Assembly (NCBI GenBank): GCA_013415795.1
Contig: JAAEEL010000061.1
Coordinates: 1-7,476 of the forward strand
DNA: 7,476 nucleotides
DNA from: Methanocellales archaeon
Lineage (GTDB): Archaea > Halobacteriota > UBA148
Reading direction: 5' to 3'
Shown: piece after piece, positions 1 to 5,344 of the stretch
Layout: each line of letters begins with the position of its first letter
How positions within the stretch are numbered: position 1 is the stretch's first letter
The notes under the pieces: model-generated
Database searches by the model: none
What the model was told of the DNA's origin: nothing
The model's input: the letters and a program-made list of their open reading frames with translations, nothing else
Translations under genes and position numbers: made by a program

Positions 1-1
1 A

Positions 2-1093
2 AAAGTCAGCAAAGAAGATTTTAATTTTGAAGGTGCAATATTACTTGAAGTCGATTTTTCGGGTATGAAAATTAAAAATAATCTGGATTTTAACCATTCT
101 GTTATTAGAAAAAATGCTTTGTTTAAAAAGGCTAAGATAGACGGAAATGCTTTGTTTAAAAAAGCTAAGATATGTGGGAATGCTTTGTTTATAAAAGCGA
201 CGATAGGTGGAGATGCTTGGTTTAAGGGAGCCATAGTAGGTGGAGATGCTTGGTTTGGGGGGGCAACGATAGGCAGCTACGCTAGGTTTGCAGGAGCGAC
301 GATAGGCAGAAGCGCTAGGTTTGCAGGAGCGACGATAGGCAGAAGCGCTAGGTTTGGGGGGACAACGATAGGTGGAGATGTTAGGTTTGGGGGGACAACG
401 ATAGGCAGAAATGCCTGGTTTAAGGGAGCGACGATAGGTGGAGATGCTTGGTTTAAGGGAGCTATAATAGGTGTAGATGCTTGGTTTGAGTTAGCGACGA
501 TAGGTGGAAATGTTAGATTTGAGGGAGCGACGATAGGTGTAAATGCTGATTTTAGGGGCGCCAAGATATGTAAAGATGCTTCATTTGATAGGACTAAAAT
601 AGGAGAGAAAATAGAGTTTAAAGATACTACTTTCAAAAATCCAGAAGCACAAAAAAATGCATGTATGACGGCAAAAAATATTTGGAAAAGCTTGGGTGAC
701 AGAGAGAAGGAAGATTATTATCACTATCGTGAAATGGAAGCAAAAAGGAAACAGAAGAATCCTATTATGAAATTTTTAGAGCTTCCAATCCAATACGTCT
801 TTGGATATGGCATTTATCCATTTAGGGTTATAGCAGCATGGGGCTTAATTGTTCTTCTCTTTGCACTATATTTCTGGATTTTTAATGGCGTAGGAAAAGT
901 CGGTAATGGCGTAGAAAATGCGGAATCTTTCTTGGAAAATTTTTATTTCAGCATCTTTACAGCGACAACGTTAGGCTATGGAGACTACAGGCCAAACCCC
1001 GGACATCAATTAATGGCGGGCATATTGGCCATCTTTGGAACCTTTATGTGGGCGGCATTCATTACCATATTCGCAAGAAAATATATGAGATGA
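2..1093 (+). CDS. Pentapeptide-type beta-helix repeat protein fused to a two-TM K+ channel pore (5' partial)
   Basis: This is probably a membrane K+ channel with a large repeat domain. The frame is open from base 2 through the ATG at 65 with no stop, and the upstream residues (EDFNFEGAIL, LEVDFSGMKI) already follow the repeat pattern, so the true start lies left of the window. Numbering from the ATG at 65: residues 4-190 hold about 17 units of 11 residues with the pattern GGDAWFKGATI (Pentapeptide_3-like, predicted right-handed beta-helix). A charged linker rich in K, E and R follows (about 191-240). TM1 is about 255-273, a pore helix lies near 289-301, the selectivity filter TLGYGD is 302-307, and TM2 is about 315-336. 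The filter fits the K+ channel T-x-G-Y-G-D signature (Ion_trans_2). The protein ends nine residues after the start of FITIFARKYMR, with no C-terminal RCK domain, so any regulatory domain is the N-terminal repeat. What gates the channel is unknown. Confidence 0.85.
   Translation, partial: KVSKEDFNFEGAILLEVDFSGMKIKNNLDFNHSVIRKNALFKKAKIDGNALFKKAKICGNALFIKATIGGDAWFKGAIVGGDAWFGGATIGSYARFAGATIGRSARFAGATIGRSARFGGTTIGGDVRFGGTTIGRNAWFKGATIGGDAWFKGAIIGVDAWFELATIGGNVRFEGATIGVNADFRGAKICKDASFDRTKIGEKIEFKDTTFKNPEAQKNACMTAKNIWKSLGDREKEDYYHYREMEAKRKQKNPIMKFLELPIQYVFGYGIYPFRVIAAWGLIVLLFALYFWIFNGVGKVGNGVENAESFLENFYFSIFTATTLGYGDYRPNPGHQLMAGILAIFGTFMWAAFITIFARKYMR
107..634 (+). repeat. In-frame 33-bp tandem repeats (about 16 units)
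   Basis: Sixteen consecutive 33-bp units, each encoding 11 residues of the form G-G-D-A-W-F-x-G-A-T-I, with no spacers. Most units differ at several bases, but 281-313 and 314-346 are identical over all 33 bases, which points to recent unit duplication. The repeat lies wholly inside the coding sequence and keeps frame. An 11-residue period equals two pentapeptides plus one residue, as in Pentapeptide_3-type proteins. Confidence 0.9.
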
Positions 1094-1106
1094 GTTTACA
1101 TATGGA

Positions 1107-1229
1107 ATGAAACTTAGTCAAGTTTTAAAATACCTTCAAAAGATTCAGACGATAAATTCTTTCCATAAACATAACTTAGGTGGAATGACCAATTATCAAA
1201 GAGTTAAAGTAAAGAAAGTGATAACGTGA
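1107..1229 (+). CDS. Possible small basic protein, 40 aa, overlapping the TatD start
   Basis: An ATG at 1107 opens a 40-codon frame that begins MKLSQVLKYLQKIQ and ends VKVKKVIT. Its TGA (1227-1229) overlaps the GTG start of the TatD-like gene (1226) as GTGA, the usual arrangement for translational coupling. It starts 13 bases after the stop of the channel gene, so it fills nearly all of the gap between them. The peptide is strongly basic (many K, R and H) with no predicted membrane segment or cysteine motif, and its N-terminal third could form an amphipathic helix. The upstream frame is closed by a TGA at 1086-1088, so it is not a continuation of the channel. The ribosome binding site is weak (only GGA directly before ATG). 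I recognise no family. It could be a chance frame, though the exact overlap with the next start argues for a real gene or a leader peptide. Confidence 0.4.
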   Translation: MKLSQVLKYLQKIQTINSFHKHNLGGMTNYQRVKVKKVIT

Positions 1230-1948
1230 TCGAGTACTATGACTGCCACTGCCATGTTAATATGTTGGAAAGGTCTATTCTGGAAGAATGCAGGAATTTA
1301 AATATCAACATAGTAGCAGTCTCCACTGACATAAACTCCTATGAAAAAACATCGGAATTAATGGAGATGGGTTTAATTATGGGTAAACAATTTATCGGCT
1401 ACCATCCGGATAGTATCATGCCCGAAAATCTCTCCAATTTGAAAAAAGTCATGGATTTCATCAATGCGAATACAGTGGAAGGAATCGGAGAAATAGGTCT
1501 TGACTTAAGCCCGAGATTCATGAAACATACAGAATTACAAACAAGGGTATTTAAAAAGTTTCTCGAAACAGCAGAAACAAAAAATCTGCCAGTAAATATC
1601 CATTCCAGAAAAGCTCAGCCCCAAGTTCTGGAAGTATTAAAAAATTATAGGATTAAAACATTTCTTCACTGGTTTTGCGGTAGCAAAAAACAACTCAAAG
1701 AAGCCATTGATCTTGGATATTATATCGGATTTACTCCAGCTTGCTTAAAGTCGAACAGGTACAATAAGCTGATTAAAGCAACCCCTATTGAGTTTATACT
1801 GACGGAAAGCGATGCACCAGTATATGAGATGTCACCCCAGGACATGCCCTTGCTGATAGATAGAATCGCAAGTTTAAAGGAGATTCCTCCAAGGGAAGTG
1901 GCAGACGGCATTAAAACAAATTACTTGAAATGGATAGGAGAAATTTAA
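1226..1948 (+). CDS. TatD-family metal-dependent hydrolase
   Basis: A 240-residue TIM-barrel amidohydrolase-superfamily protein; TatD proteins are divalent-metal-dependent DNases or related phosphoesterases in the cytoplasm. All expected metal ligands can be placed: the N-terminal DCHCH motif (D6, H8, H10), the glutamate of GEIGLD (E89), the histidine of NIHSR (H126), H148 in LHWF and the aspartate of ESDAP (D196). The GYHP motif at 58-61 is also typical. The length is slightly short of the usual 250-265. The start is the GTG at 1226: the frame upstream closes at TAA (1205-1207), the next ATG (residue 13) would remove the metal-binding DCHCH, and GTGAT at 1218-1222 matches the archaeal anti-Shine-Dalgarno sequence, though the spacing is short. 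It probably lies in one transcript with the channel gene and the small ORF. The exact substrate is unknown; archaea often carry several divergent TatD paralogues. Confidence 0.88.
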   Translation: MIEYYDCHCHVNMLERSILEECRNLNINIVAVSTDINSYEKTSELMEMGLIMGKQFIGYHPDSIMPENLSNLKKVMDFINANTVEGIGEIGLDLSPRFMKHTELQTRVFKKFLETAETKNLPVNIHSRKAQPQVLEVLKNYRIKTFLHWFCGSKKQLKEAIDLGYYIGFTPACLKSNRYNKLIKATPIEFILTESDAPVYEMSPQDMPLLIDRIASLKEIPPREVADGIKTNYLKWIGEI

Positions 1949-2210
1949 CTTTCTGATTTTATGAATTCCTAAAAGCAAAAAATAAACAGTTACACTTCTT
2001 TACTCTAGATCAAATTGTATCTGGTTAAGTTAGAACCTCTAATACTTGGATGTTTGATGACTTGGATATCTCAAAAAAAGTTCAGATTACCTTGCAATAT
2101 ATTTTTATTCGCCGTTTTGAGAAAAAGAACATGAAAAAGAACATTTAACATAAGTGAAATAAAATAACATAACAAGCATAACATAAAAGCTAAAATGATC
2201 TATCAAGCAT
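1949..2210. other. AT-rich spacer between the TatD gene and tRNA-Gly; no convincing gene
   Basis: There is no clear gene in these 262 bases. The longest forward frame is a 32-codon ATG frame at 2050-2148 (starts MFDDLDISKKVQ, ends NMKKNI) without a Shine-Dalgarno site; it may be chance or a remnant. The spacer holds an exact 12-bp tandem duplication (GAAAAAGAACAT, 2121-2144) and three copies of TAACATAA (2146, 2165, 2179) that lead up to the tRNA. The last part probably contains the tRNA promoter. Confidence 0.5.
2146..2186 (+). repeat. Three copies of TAACATAA upstream of tRNA-Gly
   Basis: TAACATAA occurs exactly at 2146-2153, 2165-2172 and 2179-2186; the last two share the longer ATAACATAA. 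The final copy ends 24 bases before the mature tRNA 5' end, in the range expected for an archaeal TATA/box A element, so one copy may serve the tRNA promoter. AT-rich chance repetition is possible. Confidence 0.4.
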
Positions 2211-2282
2211 GCGGCTATGGTTTAGTGGTTATGACATGAGCTTCCCAAGCTCAGAACCCGGGTTCAAATCCCGGTAGCCGCA
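2211..2282 (+). tRNA. tRNA-Gly (anticodon CCC)
   Basis: A complete 72-base cloverleaf. The acceptor stem GCGGCTA (2211-2217) pairs with TAGCCGC (2275-2281), and A2282 is the discriminator, as expected for archaeal tRNA-Gly. The D loop contains GG (2227-2228). The anticodon stem TGAGC/GCTCA (2237-2241 and 2249-2253) encloses the loop TTCCCAA, giving anticodon CCC at 2244-2246, which reads GGG. The T arm is CCGGG-TTCAAAT-CCCGG (2258-2274). There is no intron and CCA is not encoded, so it must be added after transcription. Confidence 0.97.
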
Positions 2283-2355
2283 CTAAAAAAGATATCTTTC
2301 CAATACACAATCTTACAAGGATATAGCTAATAAACTTCGATCATCTAACCTAACA
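2283..2355 (-). terminator. Probable T-rich terminator of the phosphorylase operon
   Basis: On the minus strand, downstream of the MTA/MTI phosphorylase stop, the sequence ends in ATATCTTTTTTAG (about 2283-2295) just before the 3' end of the convergent tRNA gene. Archaeal RNA polymerase often stops at such T tracts without a hairpin. The precise stop would be within the T6 run near 2285-2290. Confidence 0.4.
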
Positions 2356-3126
2356 TCAACATATAGATGCCCGATCTGGTGCAGTTACACAGTCACAACT
2401 TCTCTCGTCGGGCAGAATTGAAATGGTCTTCCAGAGAATCTCATTGAGACTTTCCTGTTTACCCCCCATAAATGAGAGTATCTGGCTAATTACTGGCTTT
2501 TCGTAAGAGATGCCAGCTGCCGGGTTTGCAGCCAGAGCTATGGCAGCATAGCAAATTCCGGCTTCCCTGGCTAAGATGCACTCTTTGGCAACAGTCATCC
2601 CAACCACATCCCCTCCCAAAAGTGCAAACATTTTTATCTCCGCACTAGTTTCAAATCTGGGTCCTTCAACGCAGATATAGTTTCCTTTTTGATGCAAACT
2701 GATTTTCAGTTCTTTTGAAGCTTTCAGTAGGCTATTCCTAAGCTCTTGACAATAGGGATTTGTCATGTCAATGTGTGCCACCCCTTCTTCGTAAAATGTC
2801 AGGTTTTGCTTCGTAAAATCTAGAAATTGATCCAATAGAATGAAATCTCCTGTTTTAATATCAGAATTTATGCTTCCCACTGCAGTCGTTCCAATAATCC
2901 TTTCGACGCCCATGGACTTCAGTGCAGAAATATTTGCTCGGTGATTTATCTTATGTGGGGGTATTTTATGCCCCTTACCATGCCTTTCAAGAAAGAATAT
3001 CTCCTTGCCACCATACTGCCCCAAAAGTATTTTAGCAGCACCGTATTCGGTCTGGATAATTTCTTCTCTTGACTCAAGCAATGCAATATCATAAACACCA
3101 CTTCCACCTATTATGGCAATTCTCAT
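2356..3126 (-). CDS. mtnP: MTA/MTI phosphorylase family protein (probable S-methyl-5'-thioinosine phosphorylase)
   Basis: A purine nucleoside phosphorylase of the PNP/MTAP trimer family, 256 residues. It cleaves a 5'-methylthio purine nucleoside with phosphate to the free base and 5-methylthioribose-1-phosphate, salvaging the by-product of polyamine and SAM metabolism. Visible motifs: GGSGVY (7-12, phosphate loop), RHGKGHKIPPHKIN (48-61), VEGPRFET (153-160), GDVVGMT (172-178), and ANPAAG (200-205). Adenosine-type MTAPs have two aspartates in this last region. Here an Asn (N201) sits in the position typical of 6-oxopurine enzymes, so methylthioinosine is the more likely substrate, as reported for the methanogen enzyme; this is inference. 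The C-terminus carries a CxC pair (C244, C246) like other archaeal and bacterial family members. The start is the ATG at 3126, preceded by a near-perfect GAGGTGAT. It lies four bases after the uridine phosphorylase gene. The symbol mtnP fits only if MTA is the substrate. Confidence 0.9.
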   Translation of the reverse strand: MRIAIIGGSGVYDIALLESREEIIQTEYGAAKILLGQYGGKEIFFLERHGKGHKIPPHKINHRANISALKSMGVERIIGTTAVGSINSDIKTGDFILLDQFLDFTKQNLTFYEEGVAHIDMTNPYCQELRNSLLKASKELKISLHQKGNYICVEGPRFETSAEIKMFALLGGDVVGMTVAKECILAREAGICYAAIALAANPAAGISYEKPVISQILSFMGGKQESLNEILWKTISILPDERSCDCVTAPDRASIC

Positions 3127-3129
3127 ATA

Positions 3130-3137
3130 ATCACCTC
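3130..3137 (-). promoter_or_regulatory. Strong Shine-Dalgarno site of the MTA/MTI phosphorylase gene
   Basis: On the minus strand GAGGTGAT ends three bases before the ATG and matches the archaeal 16S rRNA 3' end. It includes the TGA stop (3131-3133) of the upstream uridine phosphorylase gene, so a ribosome terminating there sits on the initiation site of the next gene, which suggests coupled translation. Confidence 0.8.
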
Positions 3138-3919
3138 AAAGAAGGATACCAATATTTTTTACCCGTTATATCTTTCCTCGCGTCCCAATCGCTGAGTATC
3201 TTAACCGCTTCACTAGCGACTTGGGCCGCTTCTTTCTCGCCTCTCGGCTCAAACTTATCTTGGCCAACTGCGAACACCGTACAAATGGAGCCCGCCCTGA
3301 GCCCGAAAAGACTTGCCAACGTTAAAATGGTTGCCGTTTCCATCTCTAAGTTAAGTACTCTTGCCTTTTGAAGATCTGAAATCAAATTTTCTGTCATGCT
3401 TGAATTATACCCGCCGAAACCGACCCTTCCTTGACCACAATAGAAAGAATCTGTCGAAGCAGTAACTCCCACATGGTAGTTACAACCTAAGAGTTCTGCT
3501 GCCTCCATCAGTGCTAGAACGATCTCATAGCTAGCAACAGCTGGATATTCTGGGCGTACGTATTGTTTGCTTGTCCCCTCAAGGCGCACTGCACCTGTAG
3601 ATATCACAAGGCTACCACACTCGATATTTGGCTGAATCGTACCGCAACTTCCAACTCTTATCATAGTGTCCACACCAATTCTTGCCAACTCCTCTACTGC
3701 GATACCCGCAGATGGGCTGCCTATTCCAGTGGATACGGCACTAATAAGTACACCTTTGTACACCCCCGTGTTTGTCTTATATTCGCGGTGGATTGCCACT
3801 TCTTGGACGCTGTCCCATATCTGGGAGATTATTGATATTCTTGCAGGATCTCCGGGTAGCAAAACATATCTTGATACATCTCCTTTACAACAATCGATGT
3901 GATACTGTCTTCTTTCCAT
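3131..3919 (-). CDS. udp: Uridine phosphorylase
   Basis: A nucleoside phosphorylase-I hexamer-type enzyme, 262 residues, the usual length. It converts uridine and phosphate to uracil and ribose-1-phosphate in pyrimidine salvage. The N-terminus QYHIDC with LPGDPAR (21-27) is typical, with R27 and R88 (RVGSCGT) as phosphate-binding residues. GIGSPSAGIAVEELARIG (65-82) is the family signature. FYCGQGR (159-165) carries the Gln and Arg (Q163, R165) that bind the uracil ring in the E. coli enzyme, which separates it from purine phosphorylases. NLEMETA (190-196) is the ribose-binding segment with M193 and E194. The start is the ATG at 3919; GGAAGGACT (3923-3931) is its only, modest, ribosome binding site. 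It is the first gene of a two-gene operon with the MTA/MTI phosphorylase. Its ribose-1-phosphate may feed the archaeal pentose bisphosphate or nucleotide recycling routes; this is inference. Confidence 0.92.
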   Translation of the reverse strand: MERRQYHIDCCKGDVSRYVLLPGDPARISIISQIWDSVQEVAIHREYKTNTGVYKGVLISAVSTGIGSPSAGIAVEELARIGVDTMIRVGSCGTIQPNIECGSLVISTGAVRLEGTSKQYVRPEYPAVASYEIVLALMEAAELLGCNYHVGVTASTDSFYCGQGRVGFGGYNSSMTENLISDLQKARVLNLEMETATILTLASLFGLRAGSICTVFAVGQDKFEPRGEKEAAQVASEAVKILSDWDARKDITGKKYWYPSLR

Positions 3920-3965
3920 TATAGTCCTTCCATCAGTTCTTGTACTGTTTTACCTATGCATTGAT

Positions 3966-3992
3966 TGATATATAGCTGTATATCTTTTCTTG
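3966..3992 (-). promoter_or_regulatory. Candidate promoter (BRE/TATA) of the uridine phosphorylase operon
   Basis: Minus-strand reading gives AAGAAAAGATATAC followed by AGCTATATATC: a purine-rich BRE-like stretch and two TATA-like hexamers. From the second, a start about 25 bases downstream would fall near 3945, leaving a leader of roughly 25 bases before the ATG at 3919. Confidence 0.4.
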
Positions 3993-4003
3993 CAAAATCT
4001 AGG

Positions 4004-4020
4004 ATTTTTTTAAAAAAAAT
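4004..4020. other. A/T-tract palindrome between divergent promoters
   Basis: A run of seven T followed by eight A (ATTTTTTTAAAAAAAAT) sits midway in the 186-base gap between udp and pdaD. Such tracts are rigid or bent and could separate two divergent promoters or bind a chromatin protein. No specific binding motif is recognised. Confidence 0.3.
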
Positions 4021-4033
4021 ATTTGAGATATAG

Positions 4034-4053
4034 AAAAAAAAGTAATTTTAAGT
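4034..4053 (+). promoter_or_regulatory. Candidate promoter (BRE/TATA) of pdaD
   Basis: An A-rich stretch (4034-4040) is followed by TTTTAAGT (4046-4053). A transcription start about 25 bases further on would be near 4075, giving a leader of about 30 bases before the ATG at 4106. It is the best TATA-like element upstream of pdaD. Confidence 0.4.
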
Positions 4054-4105
4054 ACAAGGTATACATGATAAGTGACAAATGAATAAATAATTAGTTCCTA
4101 AGAGG

Positions 4106-4633
4106 ATGTTTTTTACTAGAGGTGTTGGTAGGCACAAAGAAAAGCTAAGCTCCTATGAGTTGGCATTAAGGGATGCTAGAATAGAAAAGTATAATCTTGT
4201 TACTGTTTCGAGCATTTTTCCTCCAGGCTGTAAAATAGTCCCAAGAAATCATGATTTAGATGGACTAAATCCGGGACAAATCGTATTTTGTGTAATGGCA
4301 AAGAATGCCACAAACGAGCACAATAGGTTAATTGCTGCATCGGTTGGATGTGCAATACCCTCCGATAGAAATGCATATGGATACTTAAGTGAACACCACT
4401 CTTTTGGCGAGACGGATCAAATAGCAGGAGATTATGCAGAAGATTTGGCCGCATCTATGTTAGCATCCACATTAGGTGTTGAATTTGATCCAAATGTTAG
4501 TTACGATGAAAAGAGAGAGTTATGGAAAATTAGCGGTAAAATAGTCAGGACAAAAAACATAACTCAATCTGCAATTGGTAGCAAGAACGGCTTGTGGACG
4601 ACTGTTGTGGCTGCTGCAGTATTCTTGCTCTAG
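4106..4633 (+). CDS. pdaD: Pyruvoyl-dependent arginine decarboxylase
   Basis: It decarboxylates arginine to agmatine, the precursor of putrescine and of agmatidine in archaeal tRNA-Ile. The proenzyme cleaves itself in TVSSIFPPG between S35 and S36, leaving a beta chain of 35 residues and an alpha chain with an N-terminal pyruvoyl group made from S36. N30, five residues before the cleavage serine, and E96 in LSEHHSFG match the catalytic Asn47 and Glu109 of the M. jannaschii enzyme. The conserved tail KIVRTKNITQSA...GLWTTVVAAAVF is present. The sequence is of the Methanosarcina/Archaeoglobus sort rather than the M. jannaschii sort. The start is uncertain: the ATG at 4106 has AGAGG directly against it with no spacer, and the codons before it (4091-4105) read L-V-P-K-R, resembling the family N-terminus M-V-P-K-K, but TTA is not a normal start and TAA precedes it. 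It stands alone, convergent with mbf1. Confidence 0.93.
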   Translation: MFFTRGVGRHKEKLSSYELALRDARIEKYNLVTVSSIFPPGCKIVPRNHDLDGLNPGQIVFCVMAKNATNEHNRLIAASVGCAIPSDRNAYGYLSEHHSFGETDQIAGDYAEDLAASMLASTLGVEFDPNVSYDEKRELWKISGKIVRTKNITQSAIGSKNGLWTTVVAAAVFLL

Positions 4634-4661
4634 TTTTTACCGCTAGTAAAAGAGATTGATG

Positions 4662-4695
4662 AGAGAGTTCATCCACCATCACCGCTCTCTTTTTT
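4662..4695 (+). terminator. Probable terminator of pdaD, lying over the 3' end of mbf1
   Basis: AGAGAG (4662-4667) can pair with CTCTCT (4685-4690), followed directly by a T run to 4695. The loop of 17 bases is large and the stem short, so the T run may matter more than the hairpin. It overlaps the last codons and stop of the convergent mbf1 gene. Confidence 0.4.
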
Positions 4696-5292
4696 ACGCT
4701 TGATTACAACGACCTCTCCTAACGTAATTTCTTTTGGAGTCGGTACATCCAACTTTGGTTCCGTCAATCTTTCAGTTAGTTTTATGGCTAGAGTATGCTC
4801 CAATTTCCTTCGCACATCGTATTCTGGCACAATTTCTCCTCGCTCTATTTTACTTATCAGAGATGACTTTTCTTTGACAATAGATGCAAGCTCTTCTTGA
4901 GTCCAACCATGCGATTGGCGCGCTCTGTGGATTATTTCATAAAAATTTTGGACAAGCTCTTCGCCCATTTTATCATATATGTCCATACTTCTTTTGACTT
5001 TTTTAGTGTGGGCCTCTTTTCTCCTAAGAAAACGACTTTTCTGTTGGTCCGTCTCCAAATGATGCTTGCGCACATTACTGAGATCCCCTAATCCGAAAGT
5101 AGGGTACATCTCGCTGATATCCGAAATGGCAGAAACGTTTTGTTCTCCTATAACGGAAGGCCTTCTAGTTCCATGGGGCGGAAATCCCTCGTATTGTGCA
5201 CATTTATCACATGTATTTAGACTGGACTTCTCTATTTTGATCTCATGTACATGTCCTTTGATCTGATCGCCGCATATTTCGCAGTACACCAT
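4669..5292 (-). CDS. mbf1: Multiprotein bridging factor 1 (MBF1) family transcription factor
   Basis: Archaeal MBF1 is a DNA- or ribosome-associated regulator with a zinc ribbon and a helix-turn-helix. From the chosen start the protein has 207 residues: an N-terminal zinc ribbon (CEICG at 4-8, CDKC near 29-32), a long basic and charged linker of about 90 residues, and a C-terminal Cro/CI-type HTH, including WTQEELASIVKEKSSLISKI, then ERGEIVPEYDV. The tail is basic (IKRKKESGDGG). The frame also has an ATG seven codons upstream at 5313, giving MLYISLGMVYCEICG. I prefer the ATG at 5292, because family members begin directly with the zinc ribbon (MxxCExCG) and a TATA-like element would place the transcript start near it (leaderless or nearly so). 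It is divergent from pan. The role of archaeal MBF1 in transcription versus translation is not settled. Confidence 0.93.
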   Translation of the reverse strand: MVYCEICGDQIKGHVHEIKIEKSSLNTCDKCAQYEGFPPHGTRRPSVIGEQNVSAISDISEMYPTFGLGDLSNVRKHHLETDQQKSRFLRRKEAHTKKVKRSMDIYDKMGEELVQNFYEIIHRARQSHGWTQEELASIVKEKSSLISKIERGEIVPEYDVRRKLEHTLAIKLTERLTEPKLDVPTPKEITLGEVVVIKRKKESGDGG

Positions 5293-5298
5293 ACCAAG

Positions 5299-5329
5299 AG
5301 ATATATACAACATGAGCCTAATTAATATT
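5299..5329. promoter_or_regulatory. Interleaved divergent promoters of mbf1 and pan
   Basis: On the + strand GATATATAC (about 5300-5308) lies 37-45 bases before the pan ATG, which would give a leader of about 15 bases. On the minus strand AATATTAATT (about 5319-5328) lies about 27-36 bases before the mbf1 ATG at 5292, which would give a near-leaderless mRNA. Each TATA element lies on the downstream side of the other promoter, so both cannot easily be occupied at once. Confidence 0.4.
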
Positions 5330-5344
5330 ACGGGATGACCATAG

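Noticed and set aside
107..634. CRISPR-like array
   Set aside because: The units are directly adjacent, degenerate, in frame and lack spacers of constant length; they encode a protein repeat.
277..636. 119-aa open frame on the minus strand
   Set aside because: It is the antisense shadow of the 33-bp coding repeats; its own P- and N-rich repeats follow from the + strand codons and it has no Shine-Dalgarno site.
1720..1911. 63-codon minus-strand ORF within the TatD gene
   Set aside because: Antisense to the conserved C-terminal part of the TatD-like protein.
2283..2355. tRNA-associated attachment site or integrated element
   Set aside because: No repeat of the tRNA 3' end is seen in the window and no integrase is present, so nothing supports an att site.
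3069..3371. 100-codon plus-strand ORF across the udp/phosphorylase junction
   Set aside because: It crosses the junction of two clear minus-strand genes and resembles an antisense shadow.
3563..3902. Two overlapping plus-strand ORFs of 78-90 codons inside udp
   Set aside because: They lie opposite a well-supported uridine phosphorylase gene, lack initiation signals and show no protein-like motif.
4200..4454. 84-codon minus-strand ORF within pdaD
   Set aside because: Antisense to the conserved catalytic core of pdaD; no family features.
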